Shown in pieces: positions 37,481 to 50,124 of a stretch of DNA of 64,000 nucleotides (positions are counted from its first letter, which is position 1; each line of letters starts with the position of its first letter). The position numbers and the translations under genes were made by a program. The notes beneath the pieces were generated by a model. It was not told the origin of the DNA. It did not search any database and saw only the letters and a list, made by a program, of their open reading frames with translations. This DNA comes from Desmodus rotundus (taxonomy: Eukaryota > Chordata > Mammalia > Chiroptera > Phyllostomidae): NCBI RefSeq assembly GCF_022682495.2, contig NC_071391.1:124849896-124913895 (forward strand), in the 5' to 3' direction.

Positions 37481-37622
37481 GAGATTCTTGCACCAGTGGA
37501 AAGGTAGCTCATAATTCAGCTCATAATTCACATGGGGTAGGTTCTGGACAAATGATTGCCATTATTAATCTCTCCTTGTTCATTGTCTCCCATTAGCCTT
37601 AGATTATACTTTTCTAAGCGGC

Positions 37623-37652
37623 GGGGTGGGGGGGTGGGGGGTGGGGAGGGGG
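37623..37652 (+). other. G-quadruplex-capable run
   Basis: At least four G-runs of four or more (ggggtgggggggtggggggt then ggggaggggg) with single-base spacers meet the standard G4 pattern on the + strand. Confidence 0.9.
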
Positions 37653-38129
37653 ATGGAAGGCCAAGATGGAGATGGTTTGCTTCAAACAGTGAGGTCTCCT
37701 CATCGTTGCCTGGGAACACCAGATGCGTCCCTCTGTGTGTGCCTGCGGGGTTTCCTGCTCCTGGAAGGCTCAGACCTGGCTCATGTCGATGCTTCCCCCC
37801 CTCCCCCGAAGTCCCAGCTCTTCCATGGACTTTCCTTCATTATTTCTTCATCACAAATCTACTATAATAAAATACCATCCTGTGGTGGTAACTCATATTT
37901 CACTGGAAGTTCTCGTTCCTCCCACTAGATTGTAGCCTTTTGCAGGCTCCCTATAAATACAAACTGACTGACTGAATGGACATTTGCCCATCACTACACC
38001 ATATGCAGCCCCCAAATACAGGCTTGTGAATGAAAAACTAGAATTAACATTTTCCTGAGCAGTTTTCTTTCTTTTTGTCAGGCACCTAAAGGAAGGATAA
38101 TCTATTTTAATTCTCTGTAAAGTAGCTAC

Positions 38130-38225
38130 TCTTGAATGTTAATTTTATAGCTGGGGAAACCAACACCTTTGTTGGGCCAAGTTCACAAAGCCTGTAAGTA
38201 CGACAGCTGAGCCAGGATTCACAGG
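38130..38225 (-). repeat. MIR-like fragment, antisense
   Basis: 'tatagctggggaaaccaaca', 'ggccaagttcacaaagcctg' and 'agctgagccaggattcacag' resemble reverse-strand MIR (acagatgaggaaactgaggc.. cacacagctagtaagtggc). Confidence 0.5.
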
Positions 38226-39354
38226 GCCAACAGGGGGCGGTGCCTGAGTTTGGACCGTGTGGGGAGGACGTGCGTGGAGAACGCTGTCAGAGCGTTCAGA
38301 AGACACCCACGGCGGAGTATCACCAACAGGACTGAGCACTGTCCAGGCATGAACTCTTTCAGCTGAGGCCCTCAAGCTCCCAAGTCTTTTTCTCATTCGT
38401 GGCATTAACAAGTCTGTTCAGATCATGGATTTCCACATTTAGAGAAGCCAGCTGCCTATCCCAGTTGCCGAGCCCTTGGTCTCTGTCCCAAGGTGACTGG
38501 CTCCTGACACTGCCACTGGCTTTGGCTCCCTCACCGCCTTTCCAGGTTGTTAAGAACAAAAGGTTTGTGGACAGATTAAACACAGGCTGTTTCGGCTCTG
38601 CTGCTGCAGGCCCCTTTGCCTGCTCAGTGCGGACTACAGGGTGTTGACTGGAGTCTGTGCTCATAGATTTTCATAAAACAACCCACCCGGAATCGAGCAC
38701 CTTCTTACACCAGCACGGTTGTGATTAAGCACTTCATCAGAGAGGACCCAGTGCTGTTACACCAAATATTTATAAGTTTACCTCAGCACTCTGCCTAGGG
38801 TTCAGAGTCAGCCTGGGCAGAAGTATGGAGATCAAAGAATTTAATAACTAAAAAACTTCCTTTCATGCTCAACCTGTCATCAAATGAAAGTCTTAGTGAA
38901 GCGGTATGGAAATCCTCTTCAACGTGCCCGCAGCCACCAGCCACACCACTTAAGGTTTAAAACAACGTGATCAAGTGTTCAGAATCCACAGGATTGAGTT
39001 GTGTCTGAACGTCAGTGTATGCTTTCCAAGTTGCCAGTTTCCCCCAGGGTAGCACATTTTCGTTTTGGCTCTGTTACAGGAGTCAGAACAGGAAAGGGGA
39101 TTGAGCGCAGTGGTGATGTCAGCCACGCTTTCTTGCCATCACGGAGAGGTTTGTTTGGCTCAGGGCAGCCATGCGTATGAATCCAACAATGACTCTATAG
39201 GACTAAAAGTCAAGCCCAGTGTGACTGATAGAAAGAAAAAGATAAGAAATGCAATTACGAAAGCATAGCTCTTTAGCCACCGTTGGAATTTCAGGCCCTT
39301 GATTGGATTGTGTACGGCCTCAGAGTTGCAGAAACACGGTAAGCCCAGTATCAG

Positions 39355-39480
39355 AGACACAGTAAGTGCTGTGCTATGGCGTCATTGGAATGGCTTGGAT
39401 GGGCCTGGCACGGTGTTAAGCGTTGTGGGGACACAGCCAGGAGCAGGAGACATGGCCCTGGTCGCTCCAGGAGATGCTTC
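39355..39480 (-). repeat. L2 3'-end fragment, antisense
   Basis: 'gggcctggcacggtgttaag', 'gttgtggggacacagccagg' and 'gagacatggccctgg' match the reverse strand of the L2 tail. Confidence 0.5.
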
Positions 39481-39640
39481 CTGTTGTACCAAGGAAATGT
39501 AATGGAGAGGGAGGGTTGCTTGTTCTTTTTCAAAAATAAGATATTAAGACAGTGGAAATAGGGAAGAGATGGAGTAACTTCAGGCTACCTTTTTCCGATC
39601 TATCTTGAACTCTGCTTCTAGAAAAGTTTCTCTTTTCTAT

Positions 39641-39857
39641 TTTTTAGTCCTCCTCACCCAGGGATGTATTTACTGATTTCAGAGAGTTGGGGGAGAGAGA
39701 GAGAAAGAGAGAGAAACATCTATTGGTTGCCTCCTGTACATGCCCTGACTGAGGATCAAACCCGCAACCTGGGTATGTGCCCTGGGCAGGAATCGAACCC
39801 ACACCCTTTTCGTCTATAGGACGATGCTCCAACCAACTGAGCCACCCAGCTAGGGCT
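39641..39857 (-). mobile_element. VES-type SINE, antisense (second subfamily)
   Basis: 'gagagaaacatctattggtt', 'cctgtacatgccctgactga', 'gatcaaacccgcaacctggg', 'gcaggaatcgaacccacacc' and the head 'gatgctccaaccaactgagc' show a bat tRNA-derived SINE. The head wording differs from the copies at 14.9 and 35.2 kb, suggesting another subfamily, shared with the copy at 52.1 kb. No clear target duplication was seen. Confidence 0.85.
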
Positions 39858-39859
39858 AG

Positions 39860-41595
39860 AATAGCTTTTATTTTATTTTTTTTAACATCAGCTCTCATGA
39901 TGCCATTTTACAACTCAAAAGATTTCTAGAGTTCTTTACTTTCCACCTGTGTTTTCAGAACCGTGTCCCCCCACCCCGGCCCCACCACTACCCAGTCTGT
40001 CTCCGTCCTGCTGTATCCAGAGCAGATGAGCTGTTGTCTAGACAGCGCGTTTTCTCACGGGCTCACCCCAGCCCCGCTCATCCCGTACACAACGTTCACT
40101 TTGCTTACTGCTGCCCCGCAAGGCTGTGCCTCTAACTTGCTCGGCCTCCCCCTCCTCCCTTCTCCCTCCTCCCAGTGTCCAAGACCTTATTCAAGTGGCC
40201 TTTCCTCTAATTCAGACTTGTCTCACCAAATTGCTATAGCAATGACCAGTTCCATCAGTACCACTGGTATTATGAAAAATGAAGTATAGAAAGGGTTTAC
40301 ATATGACTGTCCATTATAATGGCCTCCTGTAAGTGGTACAGCCTGAATGATGGGCAGTTACTTTCTGGTGGGGCTAAGAAAATGTGACCCAGATACAGGG
40401 GTGTCACAAGCCAATTTGATACAAGAGAGCTATCATCTAATTTGGGAGCATTTTGCCTTGCTGTCTGTGGTTTCCTGTCCTTAGTTCCTAGCTCCTGGAC
40501 ACCAAAGCCGTGGCTTATGTCATATTCCAGACCCTCCAAGAACCTACCCTGGGCTTGGGTACCCAGGAAAGACATGTTGTGTGGATGGGTGAAATGATGT
40601 AGACACACGGTGGGAGAGGAGATGTGACAGAGGGTAGAGCGAGGACCTTCAGACAGCACGTTGCAGAAATGGTTCATCACGTCACGGGCACATCAAAGGC
40701 GACCTGTTCCAAGTCCAGTCTTTTGTTGGGCGCTCATGTGAAATGGATTCAGAAGTGATAGGATCTTTGCACATATAAACAGCTGACAAGTGATGAAGAG
40801 CGTGTGTCCAAACAAACCCACTGGCAGGACATGCAGTGCTGTGGAGAGGAAGCCCCCGGCTATCCGTCACACCTCGAAGGATGAGCAGGGCGGGTCTAGT
40901 TTTCCCTTCAAAGGCAGGAAAGGTTAGCGCTCTGGGAAAATGGGGCGCAGCGCGGATTTCTAATAGATGGCGTGGCCCTTCCAGCTTGTAGGTTGTTATT
41001 AACTATTCTTACCCTAAATGGCCGTGACATACAATCTCTTTCCTAATTTTATTATATTACTTGGTATCACAAGATCGTAACTGTTTAGACATTCAGGTAA
41101 GATTAAGGGAGGAGAAGGTGGAATAAGGCTCTTAAAATCTTTGATTACCTCAGAAAACGTATTTGCTTACTTTACCAGGAAGCTAGTGTTTTCTTTTGTT
41201 TTCTCCCCATGCCAAGAGGGGATTAACGAGTAGCTGCTGGGTTTGCCAGCTTTCATTGGATTTCAGTTTATGTAATTAGGCAGTTCCCAGAGTGATGGGA
41301 GGTTCTCACTCTTTATCAAAACATGCTTCTCAGATGTGTTAGGTGTGGAGGTCAGAAACAATGCGGACTCACTGAATGGAGGGAGGGGAAGTGAAAAACT
41401 TATCTTGCCTTAAAACATTCCTATGTAGAAAGGGTCAACTGAGCTTGGGGGCCACGCACACTGAGCTCTGTTGAGTAGAAAGCAGGTTAGAACTAAGGTT
41501 CAAAATTGCCCCAAGTTAGAATAACTCCAAATGAGGCCAGCAATAGAAAGAACGTGGGGAAAGCAAATATTGTTTGCTGTTGAATTTCCAGCATC
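39860..41595. other. Unique intronic sequence
   Basis: No repeat or exon recognised, apart from a T-rich run at 39870-39885. Open frames up to 127 codons without domains. Confidence 0.45.
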
Positions 41596-41599
41596 CGGA

Positions 41600-41740
41600 G
41601 CCTTGTCCATGGTGAGTGTTCGATCCCTCACACATTTGACAAAGATGTACTAGGAGCCCACGGTGTGCCGGGCTCAGTTCTAGTTGCCAAGGATACGGTA
41701 AGGGTCTACACCGGCAAAAATCCCTTCTTCCTGTTGCTCG
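41600..41740 (-). repeat. L2 3'-end fragment, antisense
   Basis: 'tactaggagcccacggtgtg', 'ccgggctcagttctagttgc' and 'caaggatacgg' match the reverse strand of the L2 tail (tactatgtgccaggcactgttctaggtgctggggata). Confidence 0.6.
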
Positions 41741-42189
41741 CAGGGAGGGAGAGTTGGATGAGCCGATTTTGATGCAGTGCCCCCCTAGGCAGAGTTCAGA
41801 GCCAGTGGTGACGGAGGAAGAATAAGATGTGTTCCTCAAGGAACTGAGCATATCTCATGGGGAAGTGAAGGTATCTGGGCACAAAGCAAAAGAGCTTTCG
41901 AAGCTGTAACAGAGCAGTAGGGGCTGAGAGAGACGGATTCCAGGCGGGCAGAATGGTCAGAGTGGGCACCGGCTCCAGACTCGTCTTCAAGCCCTTACAC
42001 AGTGAGAACTGGCAGATAAAAACATCAGTGTTCCCTTTGGTTCCCTTTCCCTCTCACAGTCCCCAAACCTTATTTGTTCTTCTACCCACACAGTGCTTGT
42101 TTTTAAAGGAAATTGCAGCAGTTTTTCTTTGGGGTTAGGCTAATTCCCTTTAAAAAAAAAAAAGAATTTTCCACAGTTCCTGTCTTCAT

Positions 42190-42960
42190 TTAGTATACAG
42201 ACTAGTGGGGGAGAAATACATACATCAATGAAGCAAATAAAACTGTCACTGTTCTGAACGCTACAGTGGAGAACATAGCACATATTGGGGGGACCTGACC
42301 TTTCAGAGAAGTCAGGGACAGCTTCCTAGAAGAAAAGATGGCTGCACTTAAAGCTGGAGGATGTGGAGGAATTAACAAGGTGCAGGGAGAGGGGGAAACA
42401 TTCCAAGCAGAGGGAACAGCATGAGCAAAGGCCCTGTGGCAGGAGGTAGTTTGCCGTTGGGGCAGAGAGAACAAGAGACAGCTGGAAGTGAGATGACGCA
42501 GGAGGTAGGTAGGGCCAGACCATATGGGCTGTATGGCATAAAACTTCTTCATATGCCATACAGCCCATATGGTTGTATGGCCTTTTTAAAGGCTAAACAG
42601 GAAGCCTTTAAAAGAACCAGTAGAATGAGGGTTGCCATCAGAATTTCATTTCATCAGGGTTCTCTGCCTGTAGCGTGATCAGCATGTGGTGGGGGGACTG
42701 GAGTCGATGTAGGGAGCAGGAGTACAAGGCACTTGCAAGAATCTAGACAAGAGATGATAATTGCTTGAGCCAGAATGGTGGCCATGAAGGTGGTGGGGAT
42801 GGACAGAAGTAGACAAATATAACACGTATGAAATAGGAAGTCCGAAGGTACGAAAGGTGAATGCTTGATGATGCACGTACGGGATGAGGGAGAGGGAGGT
42901 ACGGCGAATGACTTCCCGGTTTCTGGTGTGTACAACTGGCTGAAGGGTGAAGCCTGACCC
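42190..42960 (-). repeat. L2-like element, antisense
   Basis: 'agtatacagactagtggggg', 'ctttcagagaagtcagggac', 'aacattccaagcagagggaa', 'cagcatgagcaaaggccctg' and 'caagaatctagacaagagat' follow a widespread ancient mammalian repeat that I read as L2 in reverse. A related copy lies at 59.8 kb. A local inverted duplication disturbs it at 42519-42573. Confidence 0.6.
42519..42573. repeat. Perfect inverted repeat (22-bp arms, 11-nt loop)
   Basis: The left arm at 42519-42540 (begins accatatgggctgtatggca) and right arm at 42552-42573 (begins tatgccatacagcccatatg) are exact reverse complements, separated by aaacttcttca. Single-stranded DNA or RNA would fold into a tight hairpin. Confidence 0.98.
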
Positions 42961-43469
42961 TGAGACAGGCACCCTGGATGAGGACCAGTTTGCTGAGGGG
43001 AAGATTATGAAGTCAGTTTTGAACATGGGGGGCTTGAGTGCCTTTGGGGCACCTAGCGGGAGTTGTCGGAAATGCAGTTGGATAAATGGGTCTGCGGCTT
43101 GCAGAAGAGGGCTAGGATGGAGGCAGACATTTGTGAGCCCTCGAGTCAAGGTACATGGAACACTGTGAGTGTGACGGACATCACCCAGCAAGTACAGAGT
43201 GAGCAAGGGTGGGGGGGTCTAGAACCAGCTGCGTGGAATTCTAACACGTAGTGGCTGGGGAGGGGAGAAGCCTACAAAAGGAAGCAGAAAAACCCTGCCA
43301 GAAACATAGGGAGAAAAAGCAGCCGTCAGCCAAGGGAAGCAAATGTTCATTGGAAGAGATGATGATCAGGGGAAATGCTGCTGGAAGGACGGGAAAAATG
43401 AAGACTTGATTATGATAACAGCAGCTACAATACTGTCAGAAACAATAGTAGAGACAATCTTTGCGGAGC

Positions 43470-43640
43470 ACCACTTATGAGTCAGGCATTTTAATGTATA
43501 ATTTAATCCTCCTAAGAAGTCTTTAAGGCAGGTCTTATTACCATCCTCATTTTTACAGATGAGAAAACTGAGCACAGAGATGTGAACTCATCTGCCCCAG
43601 GCCACTCAGCCAGTCACGTGATAAAATCGAGGTGGGAGCA
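43470..43640 (-). repeat. MIR element, antisense
   Basis: 'taatttaatcctcctaagaa', 'attaccatcctcatttttac', 'agatgagaaaactgagcaca' and 'ccccaggccactcagccagt' are the reverse-strand MIR core. Confidence 0.75.
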
Positions 43641-43944
43641 CTTTCTCACTCCACAGCCACTATTCCTAAACGCTGTGCATACAGTGTTAGAGGAAAAACA
43701 GCAGCAAGGAAGGGTGAGCAGGGAGGGCAGGTGATTTCTTCTTTAAAGATTCGGATTCATTCAAACACAGCCAAGGAAATACTCCATGGTCTCTAAAGCC
43801 CAACTCCAAGGTGGTGGCGCTGGAAGGGTGTTGCAGTGGCTATTTCTGATGGAGTGGTTCGGCTAGACGAGGGCAGTGTTGACGACATGACCCAGGGTAC
43901 GTGCCAGGTGAAGGGCTTTCTGCAAGTGCTCTAGGGTGGTGCTC

Positions 43945-44110
43945 CTCAAAATTGGGGTCCTAGGACCGCAGCGTCGACATTACTTGGGGACTGTGATGCA
44001 GATTCTCAGGCTCCATTCCTGATCTTCTGCATCAGAAGTAGAACCAGCAATCCATCCGTGTTCTAACAAATCTCTGTGTGATTCTGATACACAAGTTTAA
44101 GAACCCTTGT
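43945..44110. repeat. MER5A-like element
   Basis: 'tggtgctcctcaaaattggg', 'tcctaggaccgcagcgtcga', 'catcagaagtagaaccagca', 'gtgattctgatacacaagtt' and 'taagaaccc' match nearly the whole MER5A order. Confidence 0.75.
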
Positions 44111-44219
44111 TCTTGGGGATCCTTGACAAGAGAAGGGAAAAAAAGGAAAACTCAAATAACTTATAATCCCTATATCTCATAAATGCAAAACACCTTGGAA
44201 GAAACCAGATGGAAGAGTC

Positions 44220-44345
44220 AGCGGTTCTTAGCCCTGGCTGCTCGTGGGATTCACGTGGGGAGCTTCAAAGCACTGGTGCCTGCGTCCTCCCCTCGGAAGT
44301 TCTGGTTTCATGGGGCTGGAGCTGTTCTGCGCATTCAGTTTTTGA
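44220..44345. repeat. MER5A-like fragment
   Basis: 'agcggttcttagccctggct', 'acgtggggagcttcaaagca' and 'ctggtgcctgcgtcctcccc' match the other orientation of MER5-type elements (cagtggttctcaaccctggctg.. ggagctttaaaaa). Confidence 0.6.
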
Positions 44346-45374
44346 GATGAGGATTTGAATGGGGAATGGATGAATGAATGTTCGGTAAGGCAGCCTCTGT
44401 ACTTCTGAGTACAAAATTGTACTCTGGGAGGAAAGTGAGTCGGGTCTTGAAGGGGAAGGGCAGGGCAAATGGAGGAGAAGCTAGACCTTGGGCCCTTTTT
44501 GAGTACCAGCAAAGCCTAAAAAATTCTGGAGATTGGAGTGTGAAAGAAGGTAGTCTGAGTTAGTAATAGTTCTTAACAATGGACTTATTTTTCAAAGAGA
44601 TGCCAATAATAAAGTAGATGCACTATCAATTTCATGAATGAAGGAGTATCATTGTGATTTTTACTCAGTCTTAATGGGAGTGATTCCATGAATTTTGACT
44701 GAAAAGGATATGCTAGCATTCTCCTGGGAGACTCGTTTAAGACTCCACCTGTGTGTAAAGAAGGCACTCTGCTCCTCTGGTCTCTCAAGGGTCACCTTCC
44801 ACCCCAGCTGCCCTGGCCAGGTTACTGGACCTGAGCATTCCCACATCCAGGCATATGTGTGTGTCTGCCCTGCCCCACCTCCTCCTCCTCTCCAGGCCTC
44901 GCCCCATCCAAAATCCTGCATGGTCCCCTAGTTCAGAGTACTCCCTTCTTCCAACCCTTTCAGCACCCAGTGTCATTAAGGCATTCGGCTTCTATCTTGT
45001 TTCTGTCGTTCCGCCCCCTTTGCATCTCCACCCCGGATGGTAAGTCCCCCAGGGACACTTATGACTTACAGTTTTTACCTCCTGCCTAGCATAGCACCCC
45101 ACCCCCTACAGGCTTAGAAAATTGTAGTCAAGAAACTGTAAAACTGCACTGCAGGCTATCTTCTTCCCCAGGCCCATGGCTTGTGGAGAAGCAGGCACCA
45201 CCCCCTGCCCCACCCCCAGGAGCTGAGACTGTGGTCTGGCTTTTCTGAGGGCTGAAGCAGGAACCCAGAGGGAATGTCATCAGAGTGAAGAGGGGCCCTC
45301 ACAGGAAGGGGCTCTGATGCTCTCTATTCTGTGCTACTTTGTATAGTTTCCACACCTGCTCTGACACATCGCCA
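44346..45374. other. Unique intronic sequence
   Basis: No confident repeat. It is pyrimidine-rich from 44750 to 45110, with phrases that may be a worn L2 relic. No exon recognised. Confidence 0.4.
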
Positions 45375-45795
45375 CACAAATAAAACGTAGAAATCTTTTC
45401 TCCCACAGTTCTGGAGACCAGAAATCTGAAACCAGCATTACTGGACCAACACAAGGTGTTAGGTGGCCCATGCTCCCTCCAGGCTTTAGAGGGGTCTTCT
45501 CGCCCTTTTCAGCTTCTGGCGGCAGCTGCACTCCTTGGCTTGTGGCGGTATCACTCCAGACTCTGCTTCCTGGTCGCACTGCCTCATCTTCCCTTCTCAA
45601 GTTTCCCTCTTCTGAGGACATTTGTAATTGTATGAAGGCCCACCCTGGTGACTCAGGATAACTTCCCACCTCAAGTCCCTAACGTGTCCCTTGCAAAGTC
45701 CTTCTTTTTTTGCCATCAAAGGGAATGTTCACCTGTCTAGGGATTGGAACATGGACATCTTTTGGAGAGCCCATTATTCAACCTACCCCACATGG
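45375..45795 (-). mobile_element. MLT1-type MaLR LTR, antisense
   Basis: 'cccacagttctggagaccag', 'aaatctgaaaccagcattac', 'ccatgctccctccaggcttt', 'cagcttctggcggcagctgc' and 'acatcttttggagagcccat' match the reverse strand of an MLT1 LTR, an ancient non-autonomous ERVL relative. There is no internal coding sequence. It ends about 350 bp upstream of the PRKCE exon. Confidence 0.75.
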
Positions 45796-45930
45796 AAAGG
45801 TAGCTGGAGCCTCCAGACCTGTCCAAGGCCACGCTGCAAGGCTGTGACAGAAATCAGACAAAAACCCAGGTCTCCTTGATGTTAACTTTGGGCTGCTTCC
45901 GCTAGACCGAGCGAATGCCCGTGAAAATAA

Positions 45931-46885
<955 letters not shown>

Positions 46886-46886
46886 A

Positions 46887-46912
46887 GTGTGCGCATGCGC
46901 GCGCACACATAT
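46887..46912. promoter_or_regulatory. Alternating purine-pyrimidine tract with an NRF1-type site
   Basis: Twenty-six bases alternate strictly between purine and pyrimidine (gtgtgcgcatgcgcgcgcac then acatat), the pattern most prone to form Z-DNA. Within it 46890-46901, tgcgcatgcgcg, matches the full NRF1 consensus YGCGCAYGCGCR. Binding is not shown by the sequence alone. Confidence 0.5.
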
Positions 46913-47129
46913 TTTCCAGTAAGGCGGACGGACTATTTACGCAGGCTCTTCTGTGAGGTCAGGAATTCTGGAAGAAGTAAATATTTATAATTAGCAACAG
47001 GGCACTAAAAGTTCTAAAGTTATTTCAGTGACTGTCAGACAATTTCTTGGGTTTTGCTTTCCACCCCCTCCCCTGCCTTTTCTTTTCTTCCTTTCCTTTT
47101 TTTTTTTTTTTGTAATTTGGTGGAAGAAG

Positions 47130-47163
47130 GGTTCATCCCAGAACTTGGTTCATCCCAGAACTT
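47130..47163. repeat. 17-bp perfect tandem duplication
   Basis: Two identical adjacent copies of ggttcatcccagaactt, next to a T-run at about 47098-47111. Confidence 0.97.
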
Positions 47164-47404
47164 AGTCACTCACAGGAACCTCGCTGGTCAGTGAAGTTCC
47201 CACTCCTGTGAGCAACTAATGTTCTTAAAGGGTTTCCAACCAACCCCTACCCCAGGCTTTGCTTCCTAATGACATTTCTTAGCTTCCCAAAGGATGTGCC
47301 TCTCTGCTAAGAGAGTCAGTGGTTCCCTGTGGGCTGCATAATAAAGCCCGTACTTTCTAGCCTGCTGTTCATGGCCCCCACACTGTGAGTTCATGTACTT
47401 GTTT

Positions 47405-47960
47405 CCTGTTGACGCAGGACAAGTTACCACAGACTTGGTGGCTTAAAACACCACCTATTTATTACCTCACAGCTTCCATGGGTCCGCAGTCCAGGCCTGG
47501 TGTACCTGGGCCTCTGCTCAGGGTCCCTCTACTGTGATGGATTTGTCAGCCAGGCTGCATTCTTGTCTGAAGTTCGGGGTCCTCTTCCAGGCTCAAGTGG
47601 TTATGGGCAGAAATCACTTCCTTGCAGCTGTAGAATTCATGGGGCTTGCTCCTTCAAGGCTAACAGGAGAGAAAGGCTTTTACACTTTGAGTCTCTAAGT
47701 AAAACCTGGACTCTCCTTTGAAAGAATTAATCGTTCAGATCAGGCCTACTCAGGGTAATCTCCTTTTCATTTCTCAAAGTCAAATGATTGGGGACCATAG
47801 TTATATCTGCAAAATCCCTTTGCCTTTGCACTATAATATTACATAGTCATGAGAGCAATGTCCCATCACTTCTTCCATATTCTTCTGGTTAGAGGTAAGT
47901 CACATCTCCACCAAAGTCAAGAGGAGGGGATTATGGAATTATGCCAGAGTGTGCATCATC
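47405..47960 (-). mobile_element. MaLR/ERVL-type LTR relic, antisense
   Basis: 'acaagttaccacagacttgg', 'tggcttaaaacaccacctat', 'ttattacctcacagcttcca', 'gggtcctcttccaggctcaa' and 'tatctgcaaaatccctttgc' follow the reverse strand of an LTR of the MaLR/ERVL class. The exact family is not certain. No viral gene is present. Confidence 0.65.
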
Positions 47961-48719
47961 AGACTTCTGTCTGCTACAGCCCAGTATACCTTTCTCTTCT
48001 CACTTCCCACAATACCTTGTTTTGAACCCACCAAGGCTCTTAGCTTTCCTCAAACTCACCTGCCAGTGCCCACCTTCCCGTGCCTATGCCCCTCCTCGCT
48101 CCCGCCTCTGTCGTGCAGTACTTCCTGCCGTCACAGAGCCTGATCCACCTGCCAGAGTCAGTCTGTCTGTCACCCATGCGTTTATTTGCAGTCTGGGACT
48201 GTCGCGGCCACACTTACCACCGTTCACCCTGTGCAGGGGCTAAGCGTCCACATGGATCCTTCACTAGGTTGCAAACTCTCTTAACAGCCATTTTTTTTTC
48301 TTTTTCTTTTTTAAACCCCTTAATCTTTTTTTTAACATCCTCATTGCATTTTGTGTGGAATAAGTAGTCAATAAATGAACATCGACGCCCATTAGTTTAA
48401 AACCCTAATATTTACCCGCAAAGCAGCTTACAAGCTAGTTAGAGATACAGGTACAAGCTAGTTAAAGATACTGGAGTTAGATGGGTGAAGAGATCACCCA
48501 TACTCAAGGCACTGCCTTCGTGACATGAAGAATTGTCATTCTTTGAGATGTTAGCCCCATGCCACCCCTATTCAAGTGGGTATAATCATCCACAGCCTAG
48601 CCCCCGGAATTCCGAGCCTCTCCTTGAATAATTTGCCCAAGGCCCTCCTTGGTCAGTGACAGACTTACGAAGTGTAACTGACTGATCAACAAACTAATGC
48701 TGTACAATACTCCATGATA

Positions 48720-49130
48720 CTTGTTCCCCTGCCTTTTGAAGCCGAAGTCCAAACTCTTTAGCTTGTCATTCCAGGTACTCCAAGACTTGACTTTCCCTTA
48801 CATTTCTAGTTTTCTTCTCCTTTTCAATTTTCTAAATGAATGTATCCCTGTCACCACACCTGGGAACACTTTGGCTCCAGTGGCTTCTATGAGCCATGCT
48901 TTCTCTCTCTCTCCCTCCCCTTCCCACTGCCCTGACTGGTTCCCGGTTCTCCTCAGTCTCTGTTATCACCTGGCCTGGCTCCTCTTCCCTCTAACCCCCA
49001 TTCTCTAAATGCCAGTTTTCCCCAGGGCCTTCCTCTGGCTTTACTTATTTATTATACCCTGAATACTCTCCCTGAGCCATGTCAACATTGGCTTGCCTTC
49101 CAAATGACTCCTGTGTGCCAGCGGCTCCTG
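48720..49130 (+). repeat. L2 fragment
   Basis: 'gaagtccaaactctttagct', 'tgtcattccaggtactccaa' and 'ctctccctgagcc' match the L2 segment 'aagtccaaactccttagcctggcattcaaggccctccac'. The right part is worn. Confidence 0.6.
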
Positions 49131-49299
49131 CATCACTGTATCCAACCCGCAGTGACCTCCAGAACCCCAAACAAGATCTTTCTCTCAAGCGTCTTTCTTA
49201 AGACTTGACCTTCAAGGCCTTTCTCCTTCTTCTCTGATTAGTCTAGTCATTTATAGATTTCACTCATTGCTTCTTGGTTTTCAGCTCTTCTGTCTGCCC

Positions 49300-49480
49300 A
49301 TCTCCCCTCTATTGTCACCCAGTAGTCTTTCAGAGTACAGCCTGATTGTTACATGTTTCCCTCCTTCGCATCCTATAACCCTTACAAGGACAGCAATGCC
49401 CCCACACTGGCTTTTATAGTTCCCCACACCCTGGCCCTGTGACTGTGGCGCACAGCTCTGCAGTTTGGGCACAGGAGTGA
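49300..49480 (+). repeat. Possible second L2 fragment
   Basis: 'catcctataacccttacaag' and 'gttccccacaccctggccct' fit a diverged L2 segment. Low certainty. Confidence 0.35.
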
Positions 49481-49879
49481 AGGGCACAGGCCGTGAGCAA
49501 AAGGTGGGACCCTCTCTGCAGGGGTGGCTGGTGTCTGCTGGAGAAAAAGGTGCTGCTTCTACCCAGAGATGCCTTTTTGTTTTTCTAACAAAGGCACAAT
49601 ATATGCTAGCAGGGCCCTGGTGGCCCCAGTAATCCTTTCATCGTTCCCCTTGCCCATGTACCTAACCAGCTAGATACTCCAGGTTATTTATTTGCCAGTC
49701 TCCCCCAGATACCATTCTCTTTCATAGGTTTTGTGATCCCACTGTCCCAGGACTTCCCTTGGTCCTAATCTGTGTCTTGATCAGTGAGTAGCTCCCAGTT
49801 CACATTCACGGTCTGGCTGCCTCAGAGTTCCCGGTTCAAAAAACATGTAGATTCCATGATATGGAGGGAGGAGGACTAG

Positions 49880-50006
49880 GTAAGGATACAGGCGAGAAAG
49901 GAGCTGAGGGTTGCCGGTACTGGGTGATGGGCCATCTGGGCTCACTCTTCTACTTTTGTGTAGGTTTCCAATTTGCCATAATAATGATAATGTTTTAAAA
50001 AGAATA
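49880..50006 (+). repeat. L1 3'-tail-like fragment
   Basis: 'acttttgtgtaggtttccaa' and 'tttgccataataatgataat' followed by 'gttttaaaaa' resemble the 3' tail of old L1 (tttgtgtatgtttgaaatttttcataataaaaa). Confidence 0.45.
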
Positions 50007-50124
50007 GTGATTCCAGGACAACATTCCTGGAGCTTTTGACTCAATAGGTCCATATGGAATTCAGGACTTCGTTTTGTTTGAAGTGCTCCTCAGGTGATTT
50101 AGGGACCAGAGGTCTAGAAAAATG

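Noticed and set aside
42679..43206. 175-codon open frame, minus strand
   Set aside because: Mostly overlaps an ancient L2-like repeat; no domain recognised and no conserved coding signal.
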